DNA of 64,000 nucleotides from an uncultured Brevinema sp. (lineage in GTDB: Bacteria; Spirochaetota; Brevinematia; Brevinematales; Brevinemataceae). The notes under the pieces were generated by a model. That model saw only the letters and a list, made by a program, of their open reading frames with translations, was not told the DNA's origin and made no database searches. Below are positions 56,209 to 64,000 of this stretch, piece after piece; the first letter of the stretch is position 1, and every line of letters begins with the position of its first letter. The DNA is taken from the NCBI GenBank assembly GCA_947038195.1, contig CAMQVI010000001.1:1-64000 (forward strand), read 5' to 3'. Both the position numbers and the translations under genes were made by a program.

Positions 56209-57525
56209 TTAGTGGACGAAACGTCTGCTATAAATATTTAGTAAAAGGGCAGAGCTCATAATACAAGTGAGATAAAAAGAACCCCCATAGCTAATAAAGG
56301 GTAGGGGTAAGCCTGTAACAGGGATTACACCTATGTTCATACCTATATTAATCCCTATATGAGTGATAAACATTGCCAAAATCCCCGATGCGATATAGGC
56401 GCCTTCAAGGTCTTTAGCAAGGTTTATTGTTTTCACGATGAGATAACTATAGAAAGCGTAGAGTGCCATCACCACAAAACACCCTACAAAGCCTGTCTCC
56501 TCCGCAATAATAGCGAATATAAAGTCAGTATGTTTTTCAGGTAAAAACCCTCGAAGGTTTTGAGAACCCTTAAATAAGCCCTGCCCAAACATGCCCCCAG
56601 CACCTATAGCAATTTGAGATTGAATGGTATTATATCCAGATCCTAGGCGGTCAAACTCTGGGTTTATAAAGACTAAGAGTCTATTCCATTGATAAGGTTT
56701 TAACACATAGCTAACAATCCCCATCGTAAGAAAAGCCAAGCCTGTAACCATGGAGGCTCTCGTAAATTTATTGATCCACGATGCAGGCTGTATAAGCTCA
56801 ATGATAAAAGTAATAGTAGCATAGAGTAATAGGATAGTAGCAATAGCAAAAAAGGTACTAGGGTGTAATAAGATATCTAGAATAGAAGAAGATTCTGGAG
56901 CTTGTACAATATAATAGAACTGGTAATAGGTATAAGCTAGCATCAATAGAGCAGTAATTATTCCTATCATAATGATATTTAACAAGATAGAAATATCTTT
57001 AAAGCCCATAAAACTCATAAAAGTGAAAATACTACAATATACAATGGCGGTACCCATATCAGGCTGTAGAAGAACTAGTACTAGAGGTACAAATAATACG
57101 CCTAGAGAGCGTATAAAAACGGATACGGTATGCTCATCCTTAGAGATGTTTTTCAAGAATTTCGCATAAAAAATAATGTAACAGATTTTCATAAATTCAG
57201 AGGCCTGTATTCCTAGTCCACCAATACCAAGCCAGCTTTTAGCTCCTTTGACTTCTCTTCCAAAAACCAAGGTGATCACTAATAATATAAGCCCTAAAAC
57301 GTAGTAGATAAAAGACGTTTCTACAATGTAGTAATAGTCTATGGATAAAATAAATCCAGCAATGACGATCCCCACACATATCCAAAGGATTTGTTTTAGA
57401 TAGAGATTCGTGTTGCCACCATTACTTAATTGACCTGTACTCAAAATGAAAACAATACCTATGATAGAAAGTACGAGAGGAACAATGATGAAGTATATAG
57501 AGTTGTTTTTAAAGATATCTTTCAT
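56209..57525 (-). CDS. rodA: Rod-shape SEDS glycosyltransferase RodA
   Basis: A 438-residue polytopic membrane protein of the SEDS family, which polymerises lipid II into glycan strands. The signature near the C terminus is GAGGMFGQGLFKGSQNLRGFLPEKHTDFIFAIIAEETGFVG, with the usual LPEKHTDFIF core, followed by GIxxGxxPVTGLPLPFISYGGS. Its ATG directly abuts the PBP2 stop codon. RodA works with PBP2 in sidewall elongation. Confidence 0.95.
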   Translation of the reverse strand: MKDIFKNNSIYFIIVPLVLSIIGIVFILSTGQLSNGGNTNLYLKQILWICVGIVIAGFILSIDYYYIVETSFIYYVLGLILLVITLVFGREVKGAKSWLGIGGLGIQASEFMKICYIIFYAKFLKNISKDEHTVSVFIRSLGVLFVPLVLVLLQPDMGTAIVYCSIFTFMSFMGFKDISILLNIIMIGIITALLMLAYTYYQFYYIVQAPESSSILDILLHPSTFFAIATILLLYATITFIIELIQPASWINKFTRASMVTGLAFLTMGIVSYVLKPYQWNRLLVFINPEFDRLGSGYNTIQSQIAIGAGGMFGQGLFKGSQNLRGFLPEKHTDFIFAIIAEETGFVGCFVVMALYAFYSYLIVKTINLAKDLEGAYIASGILAMFITHIGINIGMNIGVIPVTGLPLPFISYGGSFYLTCIMSSALLLNIYSRRFVH

Positions 57526-59349
57526 TTATTTCTTCTTTCTTTGAGGATTTTTTTCGGGATAAAGTACATCGAAATAATAATTGAATAATTCAGCTGCAAT
57601 ACGCACGGCATTCCCTGTTCTTGACTGCTCTAAGAGTACAGTAATAGCAATGGCATCATCTACATGTTCCATACCATAAGGAGCGTAGGCTGTAAAAAGC
57701 CCATTATTTTCTCTCGTAGAGCCTGTTTGAGCTGTCCCTGTTTTCCCAGCGACAGAAACTGTGTTATAACGACCAAGCCATCGTGCCGTTCCCTTAGGTC
57801 CTGCAATAGTATCACGCATACCTTCTTGTAAGATAGTAAAAATTTCTGGGGATAAGTTTAATACTTTTAAAGGGCTAGGATCTTGCTTCCACATAGAGGC
57901 TTTATCTCTAATACGTAGTCTTTCTTTCAACACATAAGGTTTATAGATTGTCCCACCATTAGCTACAATGGCAGTCATCATATTAATTTCCAAAGGAGTC
58001 GTGAGAACATCTCCTTGTCCAATAGAAATATTTGCCGTATCTCCCAAGGACCAATTACGTTTGTGTGTTTGTTTAAACCATTTATCATTGGGTAAGAAGC
58101 CAACTTTTTCATCAGGTAAATCAATACCATAGGGCTGGGTAAAACCAAACTCTTTTGCTGTGTTAAAAATATTGGCACGTCCTACAGACTGTGAGTAGTG
58201 ATAATAATATGCAGTAGCAGATACGGCAATAGCTTCTCTTATACCATCTACCATACCGTGATTTTTCCAATCTTTAAAGACACGATTTCCAATAGCATAA
58301 GAGCCAGTAGTAAGTAATTTTTTATCAGGGTCTACTCCGTTATTAAGAAAAGCTACGGAGCTAATAATTTTAAAAGTAGAGGCTGGTGGGTAATGGCCTT
58401 GTATTGCTCTATTGATAAAAGGGTGCAGAGGATCAAGGGTTAGCTCTCGGAAACGTTTTTGAGAATTTTGAGTGTTATCAAAAACTGCTGGATCTACAGA
58501 TGGGGTACTAACCAAAGCTAATATTTCCCCCGTATTGACTTGACTTACAATGACTGCACCTGTAAATTCTTTAGAGAGGTCATAAGCTTTTTGCTGTAAT
58601 AGTGCATCTATTGTTAGCACAAGGTGATCCCCTTGTACCGCTTCTCTAAAAATATCTTGCTGGAGAACTTGCCCTTTAGCATTGACAGTACGGATCAGAG
58701 TGCCTGATTTCCCTCTAATAGAGTTATCATACTGTTTTTCTATGCCTCTTTTCCCAATGGATGTTCCCAAGTAGTATTCGTCTTGATTTTTATATTGTTG
58801 ATATTCTTCAGGGTTTAAGAGACCTGTGTAGCCCACTACATGAAAGCCAGATTTCCCATAAGGATAAACTCTTTTAGGGAGATTCTCCCAAAAAACACCA
58901 GGAAAACTGTCTATTTGTTCTGCAAATTTAGCAATTGTTTCTATAGAGGCGTTATCTTGTAAGATAATAGGGGTATAAGGATCGATACCTTGTTCTTCAA
59001 TGATGGTATTAATAGCACTAGGAGTGGTTTCTAAAATATCTGCCATTTTTTTGAATTGATTGATTCTTTGTAGGGTATTTTCTGGGGGCAAGTTAGCTTC
59101 GATTACAGTAAGAGCTAGAGATCGTCTATTATAGGCCATTTTCAAATCTTTGTTTCTATCGTATATAATACTTCTATAAGAAGGGATGCGTAAAGCTCTT
59201 ATTTGATTTTGTTGAGCACGATTTTTAAATGTACTTCCTTCTAAGACTTGCAAATAAAAAAGACGTATAGCAAAAATAGGAAAAATAAGAGATAATAAAA
59301 TGATAAGAGCTGTAATACGAGTGCTAGGGATATTTTTTATATCTTGCAT
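57526..59349 (-). CDS. mrdA: Penicillin-binding protein 2 (class B transpeptidase)
   Basis: A 607-residue protein with one N-terminal membrane anchor (about 12-34), a pedestal domain and a transpeptidase domain. The catalytic serine S324 is in PPASTFKI (S-x-x-K), and the KTG motif lies in VAGKTGTAQTG near residue 540. The middle motif, usually S-x-N or S-x-D, appears as SATAYYYHYS. It cross-links the peptidoglycan made by RodA. The PBP2-RodA pair follows mcsB with ten-base spacing in one operon. Confidence 0.94.
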   Translation of the reverse strand: MQDIKNIPSTRITALIILLSLIFPIFAIRLFYLQVLEGSTFKNRAQQNQIRALRIPSYRSIIYDRNKDLKMAYNRRSLALTVIEANLPPENTLQRINQFKKMADILETTPSAINTIIEEQGIDPYTPIILQDNASIETIAKFAEQIDSFPGVFWENLPKRVYPYGKSGFHVVGYTGLLNPEEYQQYKNQDEYYLGTSIGKRGIEKQYDNSIRGKSGTLIRTVNAKGQVLQQDIFREAVQGDHLVLTIDALLQQKAYDLSKEFTGAVIVSQVNTGEILALVSTPSVDPAVFDNTQNSQKRFRELTLDPLHPFINRAIQGHYPPASTFKIISSVAFLNNGVDPDKKLLTTGSYAIGNRVFKDWKNHGMVDGIREAIAVSATAYYYHYSQSVGRANIFNTAKEFGFTQPYGIDLPDEKVGFLPNDKWFKQTHKRNWSLGDTANISIGQGDVLTTPLEINMMTAIVANGGTIYKPYVLKERLRIRDKASMWKQDPSPLKVLNLSPEIFTILQEGMRDTIAGPKGTARWLGRYNTVSVAGKTGTAQTGSTRENNGLFTAYAPYGMEHVDDAIAITVLLEQSRTGNAVRIAAELFNYYFDVLYPEKNPQRKKK

Positions 59350-59358
59350 GGATTATCC

Positions 59359-60378
59359 TTATTTTTTTTGCACAATATGGTTAAAAACTTGATTGAGCAA
59401 TTTAGCTCTGTGGTGATTACATTCTTCAAAATCCGCTATATGAGTGAAGATGGGGGAATGATTATGGAGTCTAAATATTTGTTCTTGCCATAGTTCAGGA
59501 TTCAAGATAGTATAAATCTTATTGTTAAATAACTCAACAAGAGCTATAACTTGAATACATTCTGAATAATTTAACTCAGTTTGCTGTAGTAAGTCTATAA
59601 TTTGGGTAATGAGTAGCTCAGATGATTCTGAATCTGAAAAAATTTCTTTTCGAGCAATATGTTCGGAGTTTTGAAGTTTTTGTAAGGTTTTATTCATATG
59701 GTCTATATGGTCTAGCTCACTAATTCCAAAAGAACCTATATTTTGAAGGTAATAAAAACTGTTATTTACTTGACCATCATAAGGAGATAGCGTATAGCCC
59801 ATTTCTTTGAATACACCAGTAAAAGCAGGTAAGGTACCTTGCATCTCCAAACCTACAAGATTTACTAATAAAGATAAGTAGAGACCGTTTCCTGCATAAG
59901 AAAGATCTCTTGTGAGAAAACCAAATTCTGAAGAGTAGGCGTAGTGAATATGAGAATCTAAAGACAATAGAACAGAATTCAATCTTTTATATATTTCTTT
60001 CAGGGAAGAGCCGTAATCAATAGAAAATATTTGGATATGATCTTTATTATTTGGTAAAACAATCCAACTACCATCTTTTTTTGCAAAGTAGGATTCACCA
60101 TGTTCTAAAAAGTGATTAGTAATAACTAAATCTGATTTTAATTGAAGACATTGAGTGGGAGTAAGGTTTTTGATGTTTATATGAGTTAATTCAGGCTCTA
60201 TCTCTTGTAATAATGACAAAAGACTTTCTTCTATCATTCTTTTTTTAGAGGGCGCTAAAGTAGCAGGAAATACTATTGCGTCAATATTTCTTGCGATACA
60301 AACACGGCTTGATATTACGATGGTATCTTTAACAGGAGATTTTGCACTTCTGTATCGGGGTAAAACTATTCTTTCCAT
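59359..60378 (-). CDS. McsB-like phosphagen-kinase-fold protein, catalytically degenerate
   Basis: A 339-residue protein aligned with the protein-arginine kinase McsB. Matching landmarks are IVISSRVCIARN for SSRIRLARN, LPNNKDHIQIF for LNEEDHIRIQ and YAYSSEFGFLTRDLSYAGNGLYLS for GYLTSCPTNVGTGLRAS. The nucleotide-site arginines, the NEED glutamates and the active-site cysteine are all replaced, so it is probably a pseudokinase. It follows mcsA by nine bases. It may retain binding to McsA or client proteins, and may regulate the downstream PBP2-RodA genes or their products. Confidence 0.78.
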   Translation of the reverse strand: MERIVLPRYRSAKSPVKDTIVISSRVCIARNIDAIVFPATLAPSKKRMIEESLLSLLQEIEPELTHINIKNLTPTQCLQLKSDLVITNHFLEHGESYFAKKDGSWIVLPNNKDHIQIFSIDYGSSLKEIYKRLNSVLLSLDSHIHYAYSSEFGFLTRDLSYAGNGLYLSLLVNLVGLEMQGTLPAFTGVFKEMGYTLSPYDGQVNNSFYYLQNIGSFGISELDHIDHMNKTLQKLQNSEHIARKEIFSDSESSELLITQIIDLLQQTELNYSECIQVIALVELFNNKIYTILNPELWQEQIFRLHNHSPIFTHIADFEECNHHRAKLLNQVFNHIVQKK

Positions 60379-60387
60379 TTATACCAT

Positions 60388-60963
60388 TTAATAAGAAATA
60401 AGAGCTATTTCAATTTTTTTTATTCGTTTATGAATTTTAGCTGCTTCTTCATAATTTTCATCTTTAAGAAGAGTACGCAATTTTAATCTCAATTTTTCTA
60501 GTTCTCTCTTCTTTAGATGGTGTTGTCTATAACGATCTGGTATTTGTCCAAGGTGATTTGGACCAAATTGGTATTGTAGTAGTTTATTTTTCAAGGTATC
60601 TTTAAAAGAATCATAACAAGCAGGACAACCAAGTACCCCATTTTTTTTTATATCGTTTAAATGAATATTACAAGAATTACATTGATGGGGAGCATTAGCA
60701 AAAGGTGTGTCAGGTTTTTGGGCAGCTTTACCGATGTGCCCTACAATATCTGTAAGAATATGACGCATTTCGTTTATCGTTTTAAGAATTTCATCGTTAG
60801 CCATACCAAAATTCATTCCATTACCTTCGGAGAAACGTTTAAGAGCACATTTTGGGCACAATCCTTCCTCTCCAACATGGTCTCCATTAAGAGTCCTGAA
60901 GAATAACATTGCAGGCTGAGTTCCACAAATATTGCATTTTTTAGAAAACATATCGTCGGACAT
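60388..60963 (-). CDS. mcsA: McsA-like zinc and UVR-motif protein
   Basis: A 191-residue protein with two zinc modules, CNICG plus LCPKCALK (N-terminal) and CNSCN plus GCPACYDSF (about 95-125). A C-terminal UVR motif follows (LRLKLRTLLKDENYEEAAKIHKRIKKIE). This is the McsA layout. In Firmicutes McsA activates McsB and bridges it to CtsR/ClpC; neither of those genes is adjacent here. It is the first gene of the mcsA-mcsB-mrdA-rodA operon, with GGAGG before the ATG. Confidence 0.87.
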   Translation of the reverse strand: MSDDMFSKKCNICGTQPAMLFFRTLNGDHVGEEGLCPKCALKRFSEGNGMNFGMANDEILKTINEMRHILTDIVGHIGKAAQKPDTPFANAPHQCNSCNIHLNDIKKNGVLGCPACYDSFKDTLKNKLLQYQFGPNHLGQIPDRYRQHHLKKRELEKLRLKLRTLLKDENYEEAAKIHKRIKKIEIALISY

Positions 60964-60986
60964 AAAACCTCCATATTGTATGCTAT

Positions 60987-61015
60987 ATTATAATTTTTTT
61001 TTTTAATTCTGTCAA
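60987..61015 (-). promoter_or_regulatory. Consensus promoter of the mcsA-mcsB-mrdA-rodA operon
   Basis: On the minus strand TTGACA (61015-61010), a 17-bp spacer and TATAAT (60992-60987), about 24 bp before mcsA. Confidence 0.82.
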
Positions 61016-61050
61016 GTTATATTTCAACAAAACCCCTATAGTGTTTGGAG

Positions 61051-61090
61051 AATAAAAAGTCTCCTACCTTGTGGTAAGAGACTTTTTATT
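61051..61090 (-). terminator. Terminator of the kam operon
   Basis: Stem AATAAAAAGTCTC (61051-61063) with GAGACTTTTTATT (61078-61090), extended by an inner TACC/GGTA pair. It lies 30 bp after kamE in the direction of transcription and is followed by T-rich sequence. Confidence 0.85.
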
Positions 61091-61120
61091 CTTGTTCGTT
61101 TGAGAGATAAGGGATATTTT

Positions 61121-61900
61121 TTACTGTTCTTCTACTTTTTTTATGATAAAAGTAGCTACATCATCAGCAAATTTTCCAGACCCAAATCCTGCGTCATAAC
61201 CCAGTTCTTTAGCTAATTCATTGGTGATTCTAGGTCCACCAGCAATAATAATAAAGCGTTCTCTTAAACCTTCAGCTTCTAGTAGCTCTATTAGGTTGGT
61301 TAGATTGGCTATATGGACGTCTTTTTGGGTAACAGTTTGAGACACCAAGAGAGCATCAGCGTTAAGCTCTACAGCCTTTTGAATGAACTCTTCATTAGGA
61401 ACTTGACTACCTAGATTGTAAGCTTCTATTCCTTTGTAACGTTCTAGTCCATAATGTCCAGCATAGCCTTTCATATTCATAATAGCATCAATACCGACGG
61501 TATGAGCATCTGTACCTGTACTAGCGCCTACAATGACAATTTCTTTTTTGATATTTTTGGCTATGTAGTCTTCACATTGATGCATATCCATCGTGTCAAT
61601 TTCAAGAGCTTCAACGGTGATTTCGTTATAGTTAATACTATAGGATGAGGAACCATAGAGCACATAAAAAGAAAATTCTTTATCTAAAGATTCAGAGTAA
61701 GCTACGGCAGCATCAGCGAGCCCCATTTTTTTAGCTAATTGAATAGCGGTTTCCACGCCTTTTTCATTATTAGGAATGGGTAGAGTAAAACTAAGTTGTA
61801 CTTTACCATCATTCATAGTATCGCCATAAGGCTTGATATTAGTAAGGTCTAAAGTTTTATCGAGTTCTTGACTACTTGTTGAGAGTGCTTTACCAGACAT
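61121..61900 (-). CDS. kamE: Lysine 5,6-aminomutase beta subunit
   Basis: A 259-residue B12- and PLP-binding subunit. The cobalamin motif is DAHTVG, with the cobalt-ligating H133; K144 in MNMKGYAG, eleven residues on, sits at the position of the PLP-linked lysine of the characterised enzyme, and both numbers coincide with it. The Rossmann B12 fold continues with LLVSQTVT and IIAGGPR. With KamD it moves the terminal amino group of lysine or beta-lysine. The start overlaps the kamD stop by one base (TAATG). Confidence 0.95.
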   Translation of the reverse strand: MSGKALSTSSQELDKTLDLTNIKPYGDTMNDGKVQLSFTLPIPNNEKGVETAIQLAKKMGLADAAVAYSESLDKEFSFYVLYGSSSYSINYNEITVEALEIDTMDMHQCEDYIAKNIKKEIVIVGASTGTDAHTVGIDAIMNMKGYAGHYGLERYKGIEAYNLGSQVPNEEFIQKAVELNADALLVSQTVTQKDVHIANLTNLIELLEAEGLRERFIIIAGGPRITNELAKELGYDAGFGSGKFADDVATFIIKKVEEQ

Positions 61901-63453
61901 TATTTTCCTCCTAGCATTTTTGAGATAAAGGGATTTTGGTAGCTAGCGCTTTTTTCAAACACGCCATCTAAGCCTTTTCCACCTGTGAAAGGACGTTTTA
62001 CCCCAGCAAAAATACCTTCTTCAATGGTTTTAAAGATTCCTTTTTGTTCAATGATTTTAAGAAGCTCTGTAGCTTTTTGAAGTACTTCACTAGCTCTGTT
62101 TACAATGAGTCCACCTTCTTTGAAGGTGATTTCATCACCGAAATCTTTCATGTTGTTGAAGATATATTTAGCATTTTCAATAGATAAAGCTCTATCAGAC
62201 ATAAGAGGTGTGTGAATAGCCTCTGTAAGCATTCCCAAAAGATGCACTTTTTGACCTGTCATAATAGTAACCATATTGAATAAAGTGTCTTGTATATGCC
62301 CTTTGAAGATATTACCTGTTTTGAATTTAGTAGGAGGCATATATTTTAGGGGAGCTTTAGGAAAAATTTCTCTTGCCAATTGAGCTTGAGATAATTCATA
62401 AAGGAACCCATTTTCTGTTTGAGGATCTATTTCAAAAGCATGTCCTAAGCCCATTTGTTCTTCAGGAAGACCAGCAGATAAGGCAAATTGCTCGTTGATA
62501 AATTGAGATGCCAATACGGTATGAGCTTCTTCAATGGCATCAGCCGTTGTAAGATAGTTATCTTCTCCAGTATTAATGATAACCCCTGCATAACCGTTGA
62601 TAATACGGGAGAAAAATTGGTCAACGAGAGTTCTTTGCATATTAATATCTCTAAAGAGAATACCATATAAAGCATCGTTTAACATCATATCAAGACGTTC
62701 GATAGCACCCATAGCAGCAATTTCAGGCATACATAGTCCAGAACAATAGTTACAAAGACGTACATAATGTCCTATTTCTTCTCCGACTTTATCTAAAGCG
62801 GCTCTCATAATATTGAAGTTTTCTTGGGTAGCAAAAGTACCACCGAATCCTTCTGTAGTGGGTCCGTAAGGAACATAATCTAGTAAGGATTGTCCTGTCG
62901 TACGAATTACGGCAATAACATCAGCTCCCTGTCTTGCTGCGGCGACTGCTTGAGTGATATCTTCATAGATATTACCAGTGGCTACAATTAAATAAAGGAA
63001 AGGACCTTCTGTATCTCCGTATTTTTTTAGGTAAGATTCTCTTGTTTCTCTATTGCCTTTGATTTTAGATACCATATCTTGAACAAGGGGCTCTAAAACC
63101 TTTGTGGTGTCAGCAACATCAAACCAATCTAATTTTGTGATATCTAATTCACCATTAGATACTTTTTCGGCAATTTCTTGAGGGGAAAGTTTAGTATGTA
63201 ACATTGCATTACCAATATACCTAGTAATACCTAGACTTAAATCACCATGTTCTTTAACATAGTCTACAAGGACGTTAGGAAGAGGCACTTCTACGCTATC
63301 TACTCCGTCAATTCCCAACAATCTACATATAGTTCTTTCTACGGTAACGGTACTATGCTTATCAATAAAACCCTGTACGTCGTTAGTGATTTTCTTGGCA
63401 GAGGAGCGAGCTTCGCTGACTAACTCCCAGTCGAGATTAAGCTTGTTTGTCAT
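61900..63453 (-). CDS. kamD: Lysine 5,6-aminomutase alpha subunit
   Basis: A 517-residue TIM-barrel subunit, of the exact expected size. Recognisable stretches are LVATGNIYEDITQAVAAARQGADVIAVIRTTGQSLLDYVPYGPT, which contacts PLP and adenosylcobalamin in this family, and CNYCSGLCMPEIAAMGAIERLDMMLNDA. It catalyses radical 1,2-amino migration with KamE in anaerobic lysine fermentation. AGGAG precedes the ATG; kamC lies three bases upstream. Confidence 0.95.
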   Translation of the reverse strand: MTNKLNLDWELVSEARSSAKKITNDVQGFIDKHSTVTVERTICRLLGIDGVDSVEVPLPNVLVDYVKEHGDLSLGITRYIGNAMLHTKLSPQEIAEKVSNGELDITKLDWFDVADTTKVLEPLVQDMVSKIKGNRETRESYLKKYGDTEGPFLYLIVATGNIYEDITQAVAAARQGADVIAVIRTTGQSLLDYVPYGPTTEGFGGTFATQENFNIMRAALDKVGEEIGHYVRLCNYCSGLCMPEIAAMGAIERLDMMLNDALYGILFRDINMQRTLVDQFFSRIINGYAGVIINTGEDNYLTTADAIEEAHTVLASQFINEQFALSAGLPEEQMGLGHAFEIDPQTENGFLYELSQAQLAREIFPKAPLKYMPPTKFKTGNIFKGHIQDTLFNMVTIMTGQKVHLLGMLTEAIHTPLMSDRALSIENAKYIFNNMKDFGDEITFKEGGLIVNRASEVLQKATELLKIIEQKGIFKTIEEGIFAGVKRPFTGGKGLDGVFEKSASYQNPFISKMLGGK

Positions 63454-63456
63454 TTT

Positions 63457-64000
63457 TTACTCCTGTATATATTCTTTTTGTATAATTTCTTCTAGCTCTT
63501 TATCCAATCCTATTAATTGGGCTACGTGAAGGGCATCTCTAGGTACTATCTGACTATCTATTTTTTCTAGTCTATAATCCATATATTCTTGAATCACATT
63601 CAAAGAAGAAGAACCTAAAGAAATTTTCTTTTTCAGTTTCTCTAAATTGATATTTTTCAATCCCACTATTTGGTAATGGGCAGCTTTTGAATCAATAACA
63701 CCATCAAAATGGCTGGTAATAACAGAGATAGACGAAAATTTATTGAGGAAAGTAATAAGACCTTTTACAAATTTTTGACCTTCTTGAGGGTTGGTACCTC
63801 GAGCAAATTCATCAAAAACAACAAAACATTGTTTTAGTCTAAGTAAAGGGTAGATTCTTTTAAGTTTATAGATTTCAGCTCCAAAAGAACTAATACCTTG
63901 AGTAACATCTTGCATATCATCAGATACAAATTCAATAAATTCCATGAGCGATAATTTAGCCTCTTCCACGGCGACAAAAAATCCATAATGAAAGAGTAGT
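63457..64000 (-). CDS. kamC: MutS-like ATPase KamC, C-terminal part (5' end outside window)
   Basis: The frame is open to the window edge. A GTG at 63969 is not the start, since upstream codons continue the MutS pattern (HYGFFVAVEEAKLSLMEF). Within the window lie the switch segment DDMQDVTQGISSFGAEI, Walker B with signature VVFDEFARGTNPQEG and the ITSHFDG switch histidine, all of the MutS C-terminal ATPase. In lysine-fermentation clusters such a MutS-like protein stands immediately before kamDE and is thought to help maintain the aminomutase. It is not a general mismatch-repair MutS by context. Confidence 0.85.
   Translation of the reverse strand, partial: LLFHYGFFVAVEEAKLSLMEFIEFVSDDMQDVTQGISSFGAEIYKLKRIYPLLRLKQCFVVFDEFARGTNPQEGQKFVKGLITFLNKFSSISVITSHFDGVIDSKAAHYQIVGLKNINLEKLKKKISLGSSSLNVIQEYMDYRLEKIDSQIVPRDALHVAQLIGLDKELEEIIQKEYIQE

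Noticed and set aside
61121-63453. Ornithine 4,5-aminomutase (OraS/OraE) as an alternative for kamDE
   Set aside because: Subunit sizes of 259 and 517 residues and the H133/K144 positions match lysine 5,6-aminomutase; OraE is far larger and OraS smaller.
63457-63969. Complete small MutS-domain protein starting at GTG 63969
   Set aside because: The frame continues upstream to the window edge with MutS-like residues, so this is the C-terminal part of a larger gene.

Overview
The window is low-GC, gene-dense DNA from an anaerobic, probably host-associated bacterium. My best guess is a spirochaete of the Brachyspira/Brevinema kind. The reasons are lipoprotein signals ending L-x-S-C, an HD-GYP-like protein, secreted ankyrin and HEAT proteins, lysine 5,6-aminomutase and the general gene mix. 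No rRNA gene is present, so this placement is inference, and a low-GC Firmicute is not strictly excluded. Many promoters are near-consensus TTGACA/TATAAT and most genes have clear AGGAGG-type ribosome sites.

Region 1 (1-6.8 kb): a gene fragment at the left edge, then two tandem GntR/UTRA regulators and a mannose-family PTS (IIA, IIB, IIC, IID) with two SIS-domain proteins. This order matches the gfr (glucoselysine/fructoselysine) operons that import and deglycate Amadori compounds. A terminator ends the operon, and a 20-bp direct repeat sits at both ends.

Region 2 (6.9-17.6 kb): a BCCT transporter, then a locus that corresponds gene for gene to the uncharacterised E. coli ygcE/ygcW/ygcU/ygcR/ygcQ/yqcE cluster: FGGY kinase, SDR dehydrogenase, FAD-linked oxidase, EtfB, EtfA and an MFS carrier. 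Two paralogous DeoR-type regulators lie inside it, and both look leaderless.

Region 3 (17.6-24.3 kb): a polytopic membrane protein, a secreted ankyrin protein, a YkvI-like transporter, a small secreted protein, a tRNA-Arg with the unusual anticodon GCG, and an AGCS sodium/amino-acid symporter.

Region 4 (24.5-35.4 kb): one enormous gene for a lipoprotein of about 3,580 residues, built of degenerate repeats, whose only cysteine is the lipid-anchor residue. It is the most striking undescribed object here.

Region 5 (35.4-43 kb): phoU and a GT4 glycosyltransferase face a convergent pst phosphate operon with two PstS-like lipoproteins and a PstC carrying an extra domain. The gap between them holds 22-bp repeats, a decayed copy of the glycosyltransferase 3' end and a C-rich minisatellite.

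Region 6 (43-56 kb): a small unknown gene, a degenerate HD-GYP protein, an orphan beta-class DNA methyltransferase, a small lipoprotein, a HEAT-repeat protein, and grpE-dnaK-dnaJ behind an apparently sigma-54-type promoter. Two GT-C-like membrane proteins follow, bracketed by duplicated terminator sequence.

Region 7 (56-64 kb, minus strand): mcsA, a catalytically degenerate mcsB, PBP2 and rodA form one operon. Upstream of it are kamE, kamD and a partial MutS-like kamC for B12-dependent lysine fermentation. Gfr-type uptake of lysine Amadori products (region 1) and lysine 5,6-aminomutase (region 7) could together make glycated lysine a carbon, nitrogen and energy source.
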